Source of the DNA: Candidatus Parcubacteria bacterium
GTDB taxonomy: Bacteria; Patescibacteriota; Minisyncoccia; Phycocordibacterales; JAACPR01
NCBI GenBank assembly: GCA_009995365.1
Contig: JAACPR010000005.1
Coordinates: forward strand, 7,366-41,092
DNA: 33,727 bases
Reading direction: 5' to 3'
The notes under the pieces were generated by a model. It saw only the letters and a list, made by a program, of their open reading frames with translations. It had not been told where the DNA came from and made no database searches. The translations under genes and the position numbers were made by a program. Shown piece after piece: positions 17,911 to 27,438 of the stretch (position 1 is the stretch's first letter; every line of letters starts with the position of its first letter).

Positions 17911-18671
17911 AAAAAACTCCGAAAATCTCCATAATGATGATTAGTCATAATTCTTCAGTATATATAGGGAAAGCTATACAGAGTGTTTTATTACAAGATT
18001 TCAAAGATTGGGAGCTGATAATCGTCGATGATGGATCAGATGATGATACCTTAAAAGTCACCGAGCCTCTTTTAGAAGATGAGCGAATTTTCTATTTTAA
18101 AAACGAGAAAAAATGTGGAATACCATATAGCAGGAATGTTGCACTTGAAAAATCAAATGGTGAATACCTTGCGGTTTTAGATTCTGATGATTTATGGTTA
18201 ACAAAAGACAAATTAAAACTACAAGTCGATTTTTTAGATAATAATCAAGATTACGGAGTAGTTGGCACTAATTTAAAATATATTGACCCCGCAGAAAAAC
18301 TGATCGGACAGAAAAAAGTTAGAAAAACAAATTTCTTTATAAAACTTTTTATGCCTTTTTGGTCTCAAATTAATAACAGTTCGTCGCTATCAAGGATTAG
18401 TCTTGTAAGAAAAGTCGGCGGATACGATAATTCGTTCAAGCAATCCCAAGATTATGATTTGTGGTTAAAAATTGGCTCTATTTCAAAAATGAAAAATATT
18501 AGAGGTGCACACACCGCCTACAGAATACACGACAAGAATGTTTCAATTTTAAAAAGAAAAGGACAGATATGGCACTCGATTAGGGCTTTGAAAAATAACA
18601 ATAAATTCGGAAATCCTGTAGTTCTTAAAATGGCTTATTATTTGAAATATTTGTATTACAAAAATCTGTAG
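17907..18671 (+). CDS. Glycosyltransferase family 2
   Basis: PKISIMMISHNSSVYIGKAIQSVLLQDFKDWELIIVDDGSDDDT...SRNVALEKSNGEYLAVLDSDD; ATGA start/stop overlap with the upstream gene. Confidence 0.93.
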   Translation: MKKTPKISIMMISHNSSVYIGKAIQSVLLQDFKDWELIIVDDGSDDDTLKVTEPLLEDERIFYFKNEKKCGIPYSRNVALEKSNGEYLAVLDSDDLWLTKDKLKLQVDFLDNNQDYGVVGTNLKYIDPAEKLIGQKKVRKTNFFIKLFMPFWSQINNSSSLSRISLVRKVGGYDNSFKQSQDYDLWLKIGSISKMKNIRGAHTAYRIHDKNVSILKRKGQIWHSIRALKNNNKFGNPVVLKMAYYLKYLYYKNL

Positions 18672-18700
18672 TGAGATTCAGATAAAAAACTAAAATCAAA

Positions 18701-19438
18701 ATGAAAACCATAGAAAACTTAAAGAAAAAACTAAATTTAAAAAAGAGAATCATAAGAAAGATAAGGAGTGACATAAGAATTCTAAAAGATTATTTTAAAA
18801 ATGATATTTATGTATTAGACGGACCATTCAAAGGAATGCTATATGGCGATGTCGCATACGGTAGTTCCCTCTTGCCAAAGGTGTTTGGAACATACGAACA
18901 ACATATACATCCATGGATTGAAGAAATAATAGATAAAAAGTATAAAAAGATACTAAACATAGGGTGTGCAGAAGGATACTTTTCAAGCGGTTTTGCAATC
19001 AGGAACAAAGATTCTCAGATATATGCTTATGACACAAACAAAGAAGCGCTAAAAACTAACAGAGAGATTGTGACCAAAAACAAAATTGAAAATGTAATTT
19101 TGAAGGAAGAATGCACGATAAAAGAATTAGAAAATCTAATAGATGAAAATGCTTTTATTTTTTGTGACATAGAAGGCGGAGAAATAGACTTAATTGATCC
19201 CCGAAAAAGCAAAAAATTATTAGAAGCTGATTACATAATTGAAACTCATGATTTCAAATTGGATGGAATAACAGAAGAAATGGTTAATAGATTCAAAGAC
19301 ACTCACGAAATAGAAGTGATATCAGACGATAATAGAAAAATATCAGACAACATAAAGGTAAAGAAAATAGACAAGAAAATCATAATCGATGAAGGTAGGC
19401 CAAAAGGAATGAAATGGGTTAAGATGATAAGAAAATAA
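18701..19438 (+). CDS. SAM-dependent methyltransferase, FkbM-like
   Basis: KILNIGCAEGYFSSGFAIRNKDSQIYAYDTNKEALKTNREIV (motif I) and AFIFCDIEGGEIDLIDP. Confidence 0.75.
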   Translation: MKTIENLKKKLNLKKRIIRKIRSDIRILKDYFKNDIYVLDGPFKGMLYGDVAYGSSLLPKVFGTYEQHIHPWIEEIIDKKYKKILNIGCAEGYFSSGFAIRNKDSQIYAYDTNKEALKTNREIVTKNKIENVILKEECTIKELENLIDENAFIFCDIEGGEIDLIDPRKSKKLLEADYIIETHDFKLDGITEEMVNRFKDTHEIEVISDDNRKISDNIKVKKIDKKIIIDEGRPKGMKWVKMIRK

Positions 19439-19498
19439 GATGATGATAAATCATATGTTTTTAATGTTAAAATTTGCGGTGAGGATATAAAACAAAAA

Positions 19499-20827
19499 AT
19501 GGACTATTTGATGAACAATTTCATAAGACCCAGCCTATGCCGCGCAAATCTAGTTTGGAACCATGCCGGCTTTCAAAAGTATTTTAGGAATACGGGGTGG
19601 ATGTTTGGTGGGAGGATTTTTGCAATGACCGTCGCTTTTGTAGTTTCTATTTATATCGCTAGATATCTCGGACCGAGCAACTACGGACTATTCAATTATG
19701 TAATCAGCTTTGTCGGTTTGTTTGGATTCTTATCATCTCTGGGACTAGACGGCGTATTAAACAGAGAAATAGTCAAAGATCACGACAAGAAAGATACCTT
19801 AATCGGGACTAGCTTTTATCTAAAATTAGCAGGATCAGTATTGGCGATAATAACTGTTTTTATAGTTTCAATTTTCACCACTTCTGACACCTTTACACTA
19901 ATTCTGATTTGGCTGTTTGCTCTTAACTTTATTCCAACCGCATTCAATGTCCTAGAAGTTTATTTCAACTCCCAAGTTTTAGCCAAGAAAGTAGTAATAT
20001 CACAAATCACAGCGGGTGCAATTTCAGCAATCTTGAAATTATTATTAATTTATTTCGACAAAGGAATTTTCTGGCTGACAGTCATTTATATTGTAGAGGC
20101 CACAATAATCGCCTTGTTGTTATTATTCAATTTCACAAAAATTGGCAACAGTATTAAAAAGCTGAAATTTGATCTAAAAGTTGCCAAGTCATTACTGAGC
20201 GATTCATGGCCGTTAATCCTATCAGGAGTCGCAGTCGGTATTTATATGAAAATCGACCAAGTCATGATTAAGAATATGTTGGGTAACGAACAAGTCGGTC
20301 TATATGCAGTTGCCGTTAAGTTATCAGAGATATGGTATTTTATTCCAGGAATTATAACGGCGTCTGTATTCCCTGCTATCGTTAATGCATACAAGAGAAG
20401 TGAAGAAGAATTTAACAAAAGAATGAGCAAGTTATATTTTGTGATGTTTTGGAGTTCTTTTTTGATTGCTTTGTCTACAACTTTTTTGGCAGGACCGATT
20501 GTTAAAATTTTGTTTGGTGAAGCTTATTTAGGTTCTGTTGCTGTGTTGCAGATTTATATTTGGTCTGGGATTTTTGTATTTTTAGGTGTCTCAGTTGGTA
20601 AATACTTATTAACAAAAAATTATATAAAAATATCACTCCTAGGAACTACCTTAGGTTCAATAATCAATGTACTAATGAATTTGTTTTTAATAGGTCGTAT
20701 AGGTATAGAAGGCGCAGCTATATCAACTTTTGTTTCTTATTCAATTTCTGTGTTTATAATCTTATTTATATACAAAACAAGAAATCATGGGTTATTAATG
20801 TTAAAATCAATTGTAAAGTTAAAATAA
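19499..20827 (+). CDS. Wzx-like oligosaccharide flippase
   Basis: NTGWMFGGRIFAMTVAFVVSIYIARYLGPSNYGLFNYVISFVGLFGFLSSLGLDGVLNREIV; ~12 hydrophobic segments; Polysacc_synt/MATE-like pattern. Confidence 0.9.
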   Translation: MDYLMNNFIRPSLCRANLVWNHAGFQKYFRNTGWMFGGRIFAMTVAFVVSIYIARYLGPSNYGLFNYVISFVGLFGFLSSLGLDGVLNREIVKDHDKKDTLIGTSFYLKLAGSVLAIITVFIVSIFTTSDTFTLILIWLFALNFIPTAFNVLEVYFNSQVLAKKVVISQITAGAISAILKLLLIYFDKGIFWLTVIYIVEATIIALLLLFNFTKIGNSIKKLKFDLKVAKSLLSDSWPLILSGVAVGIYMKIDQVMIKNMLGNEQVGLYAVAVKLSEIWYFIPGIITASVFPAIVNAYKRSEEEFNKRMSKLYFVMFWSSFLIALSTTFLAGPIVKILFGEAYLGSVAVLQIYIWSGIFVFLGVSVGKYLLTKNYIKISLLGTTLGSIINVLMNLFLIGRIGIEGAAISTFVSYSISVFIILFIYKTRNHGLLMLKSIVKLK

Positions 20828-20831
20828 TTAT

Positions 20832-21737
20832 ATGAAAAAACCAGTTTTATTTCTAATATTCAACAGACCAGACACAACAAAACAAGTTTTTGAGGCTATT
20901 AGAGAATACCAACCAAAACAATTATTTATTGCAGCAGACGGACCAAGAGAAGAAAAACATAATGAAAAAGAGTTATGTGAAGAAACTAGAAAGATAGCCC
21001 AAAAGGTTGATTGGGACTGTGAAGTTAAAACCTTATTTAGAAATGAAAATCTAGGCTGCAGGGATGCCGTCTCTTCTGCAATAGACTGGTTTTTTGAAAA
21101 TGTAGAAGATGGGATAATTTTGGAAGATGATTGCTTACCTAATCAATCTTTTTTTAAATTTTGTGAAGAGATGTTGGAGCTTTATAAAAATGATACGAGG
21201 ATTATGCATATAAGTGGTAATAATCTACTAAATAACGTAAAGAGTAAAACGGATTATTATTTTTCAAAAATAACACATATATGGGGTTGGGCAACATGGA
21301 GAAAATCTTGGAATTTTTATGATAAGGAAATTAAAAATTTAAAGGAATTCGACAGTAATAATTTTATGAAAAATATATTTTACAAAAGAAAACACACAGA
21401 ATATTGGTTAAATTTGTTTTATGAAGTTAAAAAAAATAAAATTAAAACATGGGATTATCAATGGCTGTATACAATATGGAAAAATAACGGTCTTTCAATA
21501 ACACCAAATGAAAAATTAGTAAAAAATATAGGTTTTAATAACGAATCAACAAATACAAAAAAAATTGATAATTTTACTAAGGAAAATAATAACTACTTTA
21601 AAATCAATAGTAATTTTAAAGTAGTTAAACATCCTAATTTTATTGCTAGAGATTATAATAAAGATTTATATATTTGTAATAAGACTAATAAAAAAATAAG
21701 TGGTGTAAAATTAATGATAAAAAAAATATGGAGATAA
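20832..21737 (+). CDS. Glycosyltransferase-like protein (GNT-I-like / HlpA-like nucleotide-diphospho-sugar transferase fold)
   Basis: KPVLFLIFNRPDTTKQVFEAIREYQPKQLFIAADGPREEKHNEKELCEETRKIA...NLGCRDAVSSAIDWFFENVEDGIILEDDCLPNQSFFKFCEEML...HIWGWATWRKSW. Confidence 0.82.
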   Translation: MKKPVLFLIFNRPDTTKQVFEAIREYQPKQLFIAADGPREEKHNEKELCEETRKIAQKVDWDCEVKTLFRNENLGCRDAVSSAIDWFFENVEDGIILEDDCLPNQSFFKFCEEMLELYKNDTRIMHISGNNLLNNVKSKTDYYFSKITHIWGWATWRKSWNFYDKEIKNLKEFDSNNFMKNIFYKRKHTEYWLNLFYEVKKNKIKTWDYQWLYTIWKNNGLSITPNEKLVKNIGFNNESTNTKKIDNFTKENNNYFKINSNFKVVKHPNFIARDYNKDLYICNKTNKKISGVKLMIKKIWR

Positions 21738-22765
21738 AAAATAAAAAAACAGTCGGCATACTTACTTTTTTTGATGGAATAAACCACGGAGCTTTTTTAC
21801 AGTGCTATGGTTTATATAAAAAAGTAGAAAAGATGGGATATAAAGTAAAAATAATTTCATATAAAAATCCAATACACTGGATAAAAGAATATAAAATATT
21901 TTTGTGGACTAAGCGTGTAAATCTTTTAATCAAAAATATTAAAAAAATAGCAAAATTTAAGAAAGAACAAAAAAAAATACCAAAAACTCGTTTTAAATTA
22001 GTAAATAGAAATATACCTTATTTTGATAATATAATAATTGGTAGTGATATTGTTTGGAATTACAAAAATCCTTTATTCGGCAAAGACTTAATCTATTTTG
22101 GTTATAAATTAAAAACTGAAAATTTAATATCTTATGCACCCAGCTTTGGTTCTATAAGAGAACATTTTCTTCCTAAAATAATAAAAGAACACTTAAAAAA
22201 ATTTAAAAAAATATCAGTTAGAGATGAAAATTCAAAAATTATATTAGATAAAAATAATATAATAAGTGAATTAGTATTAGACCCAACTTTCTTATATGAT
22301 TTTGGAAAAGAAGCAATTATACCAACAGAAGAGAAATACATCCTTGTATACGCTTTTACAATAAATGAAGAATCGATAAACCAAATTAAAAAATTTTCTA
22401 GAGAAAGGAAATTAAAAATAATTTCTATTGGTTATAAACAAGATTGGTCAGACAAGGACATTGTAGACGTTAGTCCTTTTGAATGGGTCGGATATTTCAA
22501 AAAAGCTGATTATATAATAACTTCAACATTCCATGGAACAATTTTTTCATTAAAATTTAAAAAATCTTTTTATATAATTCCCAATGAACCTATAAACAAT
22601 AAAATTGAATACATCCTTAAACAGCTCAACCAAAAAGGAAGAATTTTTATCAAAGGAAAAGAAATCAAAGATATATTGAATTTAGGATATGATAAAGATT
22701 ATGACAAAAAATTATCTTCAATGATAAGAGAATCAGAAAAATATTTAACAGAATCTTTAATATGA
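21728..22765 (+). CDS. Polysaccharide pyruvyl transferase family protein
   Basis: KKTVGILTFFDGINHGAFLQCYGLYKKVEKMGYKVKIISYKNP...FDNIIIGSDIVWNYKNPLFG...ISYAPSFGSI...ISVRDENSKIIL...LDPTFLYD...YIITSTFHGTIFSLKFKKSFYII, the family pattern. Confidence 0.88.
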   Translation: MEIKNKKTVGILTFFDGINHGAFLQCYGLYKKVEKMGYKVKIISYKNPIHWIKEYKIFLWTKRVNLLIKNIKKIAKFKKEQKKIPKTRFKLVNRNIPYFDNIIIGSDIVWNYKNPLFGKDLIYFGYKLKTENLISYAPSFGSIREHFLPKIIKEHLKKFKKISVRDENSKIILDKNNIISELVLDPTFLYDFGKEAIIPTEEKYILVYAFTINEESINQIKKFSRERKLKIISIGYKQDWSDKDIVDVSPFEWVGYFKKADYIITSTFHGTIFSLKFKKSFYIIPNEPINNKIEYILKQLNQKGRIFIKGKEIKDILNLGYDKDYDKKLSSMIRESEKYLTESLI

Positions 22766-23733
22766 AAATAAAATATAAAAAAATAGTTTACAAATTGTAT
22801 GTTTTTTTAAAACTCACATTAGGATATATATATGATTTCAATAGATATGTAAAATTTTCTTCAACTTTCAAAAAAATCAAAAATGAAGACGAGCTTAATA
22901 GCAGAATATTTGCTCATTACCACGTTATAGAAAAAGGATTATCTTTTAAAGAGATCCGACCTTTATTCGGTAAAGAAATAATAGAATCTTTAATAGAATT
23001 ATTAGAAGAATATAAAACAAGAAGTTTCAACCTTAATAACACTCCTTACAAATCAGCAATTTCTTGTCTAAAACATTACCAACTTTTTCATAAAAATAAA
23101 AAAATTGACACACCAAAAAAATTAAACTTTTTTTTAGATAGAATAAAAGAAAATAATACAAACCACGGTGGAGTTGTAGAAGTTAGCAAAAAAGATATTA
23201 TAGGAAACAAAAATTTCAAAGATATTGTCTACAACAGACATAGCGTTAGAAACTTTAGCAATGATAATATACCTACAGAAAAAATAATAAATTCTATTAA
23301 AATAGCGCAGAAAAGCCCCTCAGTCTGTAACAGACAAAGTGCAAAAGTATATATAATAAAGGATAAAAAAATAAAAGAGGAGTTATTAAAAAACCAAAAT
23401 GGCAACAGAGGTTTTGGGGGGCAAGCAGATAAATTATTAATTATAACTTCTAAATTATCATCTTTTTATGGATCAGAAGAAAAAAATCAAAATTTTATAG
23501 ATGCTGGATTATTTTCCATGACTTTAATGCACGCGCTAACATATTACGATATAGCAAGTTGCCCGCTAAATTGGTGTGTTGACTACAAAAAAGATATTTA
23601 TGTAAGAAGAATAGTAGACATAGGTAAAGATGAAAATATAATTATGATGATACTAGTCGGTGGTTTCAAAGAAACATTTAAAGTTGCGATATCTTCCAGA
23701 AAAAATACTGACGATATTCTAGAAATAATATGA
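22762..23733 (+). CDS. Nitroreductase-family protein with N-terminal extension
   Basis: IVYNRHSVRNFSNDNIPTEKIINSIKIAQKSPSVCNRQSAKVYIIKDKK...GNRGFGGQADKLLIITSKLSSFYGSEEKNQNFIDAGLFSMTLMHALTYYDIASCPLNW, the FMN-dependent nitroreductase pattern; ~150 aa N-terminal region not part of that fold. Confidence 0.85.
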   Translation: MKIKYKKIVYKLYVFLKLTLGYIYDFNRYVKFSSTFKKIKNEDELNSRIFAHYHVIEKGLSFKEIRPLFGKEIIESLIELLEEYKTRSFNLNNTPYKSAISCLKHYQLFHKNKKIDTPKKLNFFLDRIKENNTNHGGVVEVSKKDIIGNKNFKDIVYNRHSVRNFSNDNIPTEKIINSIKIAQKSPSVCNRQSAKVYIIKDKKIKEELLKNQNGNRGFGGQADKLLIITSKLSSFYGSEEKNQNFIDAGLFSMTLMHALTYYDIASCPLNWCVDYKKDIYVRRIVDIGKDENIIMMILVGGFKETFKVAISSRKNTDDILEII

Positions 23734-24914
23734 AAATTTTAAAAATAGGAACAATAGACAAATCAGGAGGTGCAGCAAAGATATCTTGGTCTATAAAACA
23801 ATTTATGGAAAAACGAGGTAATAAGGTTTCTATGTTTGTTGCTGACAAAACATCAACAGATTCTAATGTTTTTAAGATTAAAAGAACTGTACACAGACAT
23901 ATTTGTTATCTATTTTCAAACGATTTAGACTTATTTAGAACAAATTGGATTACAAAAACAAAACAATACGAAGAATCAGACATTGTTCACTTGCATAATT
24001 TACATGGTTATTATTTCAACCTAAATACTCTCAAAAAAATTACTTCTAAAAAACCAACGGTCTGGACATTGCATGATATGTGGGCAATAACTCCGCATTG
24101 CGCATCGCCACTTACAGACGAAATAAAAGACGGTTTTTTTGTTTGTAAAAACAGAAAATTATACCCTAGAATTTTTTGGCCAAATGAAAAATACCTTAGA
24201 TGGAGAAAAAGAAGTATCTATAAAAAATCTAATTTTGAAATAGTTGTTCCTTCAAAATGGGTTCTCAATAAAGTTAAGAGAAGTGTTTTGAAAGATAAAA
24301 AAATTCATTTAATTTATAACGGTATAAATAACAAGATTTTTAAAAAAGAAAACAAAAAAGAAATTAGAAAAAAATTAGGATTACCCTTTGATAAAAAAAT
24401 AGTCCTCTTTGTTAGTGATGCCCATAAAAACGAATTAAAAGGAACTAGTTTTGTTGAAGAAATAATTAAAAATAATCAAAGAGATGATTTAATTTTTATA
24501 TCAATTGGAGGTTATGAATCAAAACAAAAAAACTGTATTAATATAAATAAAATAAATGATCAAAAATTATTAGCTCAATACTATTCAGCTGCTGATATAT
24601 TTTTATATCCTTCTCTAGCTGATACTTTCGGTTTAGTCGTTGCAGAATCAATGTCATGTGGAACCCCAGTTTTGTCTTTTGAAACAGGAGGAATTCCTGA
24701 AATTGCCTTACATAAAGAAAATGGATATATTGCAAGACAGAAAGATTCAAAAGATTTACAATCAGGATTAGAATATTTATTAAATTTACAACCAGAAGAA
24801 ACAGAAACTATGTCCAAAAAATGTTCTGATCGAATATCACATAATTTTACCGAAAAAATAATGTGCGAAAATTATCTAAATTTATATAAAAAAATATTAA
24901 ATAAATATGAGTAA
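23730..24914 (+). CDS. Glycosyltransferase family 4 (GT-B)
   Basis: IDKSGGAAKISWSIKQFMEKRGNKVSMFV...DIVHLHNLHGYYFNL...VWTLHDMWAITPHC...YSAADIFLYPSLADTFGLVVAESMSCGTPVLSFETGGIPEI (EX7E motif). Confidence 0.94.
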   Translation: MKILKIGTIDKSGGAAKISWSIKQFMEKRGNKVSMFVADKTSTDSNVFKIKRTVHRHICYLFSNDLDLFRTNWITKTKQYEESDIVHLHNLHGYYFNLNTLKKITSKKPTVWTLHDMWAITPHCASPLTDEIKDGFFVCKNRKLYPRIFWPNEKYLRWRKRSIYKKSNFEIVVPSKWVLNKVKRSVLKDKKIHLIYNGINNKIFKKENKKEIRKKLGLPFDKKIVLFVSDAHKNELKGTSFVEEIIKNNQRDDLIFISIGGYESKQKNCININKINDQKLLAQYYSAADIFLYPSLADTFGLVVAESMSCGTPVLSFETGGIPEIALHKENGYIARQKDSKDLQSGLEYLLNLQPEETETMSKKCSDRISHNFTEKIMCENYLNLYKKILNKYE

Positions 24915-25713
24915 AAAAATATCCATAATAACTCCGACATATAACAGCAACAAATACATAGAAAAATGTATCAAAAGTGTTTTGGGACAAACATATAAAA
25001 ATATTGAATATATAATAATAGATGGACAGTCTACTGATCAAACTTTAGATATAATTAGTAAGTACAAAAATGAAGTAATTTTAATATCAGAAAAAGACAA
25101 TGGAAATTATGATGCGATTAGAAAGGGTTTTGAAATTGCTTCTGGTGATATTTTAACTTGGATAGATTCTGATAATTTTTATGAAAACGAAAAAGTTATA
25201 GAAAGGGTCACAGAAGAATTTAATACCGAAGAAGAGTTAGACATTATTTTAACTAATTCTTTTTATAAATATGAAGAATCTGAGAAAAAATTTCTAAGGG
25301 AAATACCTAGTAAAATAAATTACGAAAAATTGTTAAACCAAGGTAACCTTTTAGTGCCTGAATCTATTTTTTACACTAAAAACATATACAAAAGGGCTGG
25401 AGGAATCGACCTTAAATATTCTTTATTAGCTGATTATGTACTTTGGCTTGGTTTATTCAAACAAAAACCTACTTATAAAAAAATAGACGTAGAAAGCTCT
25501 GTCTACACAATAAGATTTGATGCACTTCTTCGAAAGAATTTTTGGAAAGCATGGGGAGAAACATTTAAAATTGGTATAGAATATAATAGAAATTTAAAAA
25601 CTAAAATTAAATTTTATTTACTTTTTATAAAATCGACATTACTATTCATTTTAACTTACCCAATAAAGAAAAATAAGAAGATAAGAAGATATATTATTAA
25701 CAAATATTATTAA
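24907..25713 (+). CDS. Glycosyltransferase family 2 (WcaA-like)
   Basis: KKISIITPTYNSNKYIEKCIKSVLGQTYKNIEYIIIDGQSTDQTLDIISKY...ISEKDNGNYDAIRKGFEIASGDILTWIDSDNFY. Confidence 0.93.
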   Translation: MSKKISIITPTYNSNKYIEKCIKSVLGQTYKNIEYIIIDGQSTDQTLDIISKYKNEVILISEKDNGNYDAIRKGFEIASGDILTWIDSDNFYENEKVIERVTEEFNTEEELDIILTNSFYKYEESEKKFLREIPSKINYEKLLNQGNLLVPESIFYTKNIYKRAGGIDLKYSLLADYVLWLGLFKQKPTYKKIDVESSVYTIRFDALLRKNFWKAWGETFKIGIEYNRNLKTKIKFYLLFIKSTLLFILTYPIKKNKKIRRYIINKYY

Positions 25714-26723
25714 TGCTAAACATAATCTCAAAATCATACGTATCTAATAAAATATCTGGACCTAAAAAAGTTGTAGATAACCTTATTAAAGGTTTGGAAA
25801 AAATTAATTATCCATACTGTATAAATAAATCTTTAGATTCAACTTCACAACTATGGATTCATGATGACAAAAAAGCCCTAAAAAAAGCTTCCGAGTTGAA
25901 TATTAAAGCAGTGGTAGGCCCAAATTTATACATAACACCTAGAGAGATACCCAAAGAATTAAACTTAGACAATGTAGTTTATATTCACCCATCGAAGTGG
26001 GCTATGGATTTTTGGAAAGATTTTGGATTTGATAGATGCAAATTAGATTACTGGCCGACAGGTATAGATACAGATTTTTTCAAAGAAAGAGATAAGGACA
26101 ATGCCAACGAAGTACTTGTATACTTCAAAGAAAGATACCCGGAAGAATTAGATTACGTAGAGAAAATTTTAGAAGAGAAAAATATAAAATACGAAATAAT
26201 TCATTACGGAAATTATAAAGAAAAAGATTATATAGATAAATTAAATAAAACTAAATATATAATATGGGTAGGAAGACAAGAAAGTCAGGGTATCGCCCTG
26301 CAAGAAGCAATGTCTATGAATATTCCTATTTTAGTTTGGGATGTCAAAAATATAGGGCATTGGGTAAATTCTAAAAAACACAAGATATTCAATAAGGATG
26401 AATTATCTTATGAAAATACATCTTCTGCGTACTTTTTTAATGAGGATTGCGGGATTAAAACAAAAATAAAAACAGAGATTCCAGAAAAAATAAACTATAT
26501 GGAATCAGAATGGAAATCTTTTTCACCTAGAAAATTCATTATAGATAATTTAAACCTAGAAAAACAGGCAAAGGAATTACTTTTATTATATCAAAAGTAT
26601 TTTAATATATTTTTTGAAGATGGCTCAGCAGAAAGTTCAAAAAATACAAAAAAATGGGAGAATGATAAAATTATATTTAAATTAAAAACAAAAATTAAAG
26701 ATCTAATAAAAAGATTAGTATGA
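25713..26723 (+). CDS. Glycosyltransferase (GT-B, GT4-like)
   Basis: ISGPKKVVDNLIKGL...YIHPSKWAMDFWKDFGFDRCKLDYWPTGIDTDFF...YIIWVGRQESQGIALQEAMSMNIPILVWD. Confidence 0.8.
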   Translation: MLNIISKSYVSNKISGPKKVVDNLIKGLEKINYPYCINKSLDSTSQLWIHDDKKALKKASELNIKAVVGPNLYITPREIPKELNLDNVVYIHPSKWAMDFWKDFGFDRCKLDYWPTGIDTDFFKERDKDNANEVLVYFKERYPEELDYVEKILEEKNIKYEIIHYGNYKEKDYIDKLNKTKYIIWVGRQESQGIALQEAMSMNIPILVWDVKNIGHWVNSKKHKIFNKDELSYENTSSAYFFNEDCGIKTKIKTEIPEKINYMESEWKSFSPRKFIIDNLNLEKQAKELLLLYQKYFNIFFEDGSAESSKNTKKWENDKIIFKLKTKIKDLIKRLV

Positions 26724-27436
26724 AAAATTTCATCAAAAAAATAATAAAAATCTCACTCTCCCCTTTTATTCTAAAAGATTATTTTAAATTTAAATCAAAA
26801 GAAGAAACAAGAAGATTTTCTTTGAGTTTTAAAGATTTTCACCCACAAATAAAAGACAAAACAATAAAAACAAATTTTGATTATCACTATGTTTATCAAA
26901 CAGGATGGGCAATAAGAAAAGTTAAGGAAATAAATCCTGAATTTCACACTGATATATCTTCTACTCTATATTTTATCGCTGGTCTTTCCGCTTTTATACC
27001 TGTTAAATTCTATGACTACAGACCGGCTGATCTAAATCTTTCTAATCTTGAAACTGGTTCAGAGGATTTAACTAAATTAAGTTTTAAAGACGAAAGTATC
27101 AAATCATTATCTTGCTTACACACAATTGAACATATAGGTTTAGGAAGATATGGAGATCCTATTGATCCAGATGGTGATATAAAAGCAGCAAAAGAATTAC
27201 AGAGAGTTCTATCCAAAGATGGGTATTTTGTTTTTGTCACACCTGTTGGGAAACCAAAAATCGAATTTAACGCTCATAGAATTTATTCATACGAAATGAT
27301 TTTAGATATGTTTAATGAATTAGAATTACTAGAATTTTCATTAGTTACAGATTCCGGAGATTTTATTGAAAATGCAAATCCTGATATAGTTAGAGAACAA
27401 AAATATGGATGTGGGTGTTTTCTGTTTAAAAAATAA
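26720..27436 (+). CDS. DUF268-like protein (methyltransferase-like)
   Basis: FYDYRPADLNLSNLETGSEDLTKLSFKDESIKSLSCLHTIEHIGLGRYGDPIDPDGDIKAAKELQRVLSKDGYFVFVTPVGKPKIEFNAHRIYSYEMIL; the LHTIEHIGLGRYGDPIDPDG signature. Confidence 0.8.
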   Translation: MKNFIKKIIKISLSPFILKDYFKFKSKEETRRFSLSFKDFHPQIKDKTIKTNFDYHYVYQTGWAIRKVKEINPEFHTDISSTLYFIAGLSAFIPVKFYDYRPADLNLSNLETGSEDLTKLSFKDESIKSLSCLHTIEHIGLGRYGDPIDPDGDIKAAKELQRVLSKDGYFVFVTPVGKPKIEFNAHRIYSYEMILDMFNELELLEFSLVTDSGDFIENANPDIVREQKYGCGCFLFKK

Positions 27437-27438
27437 TT

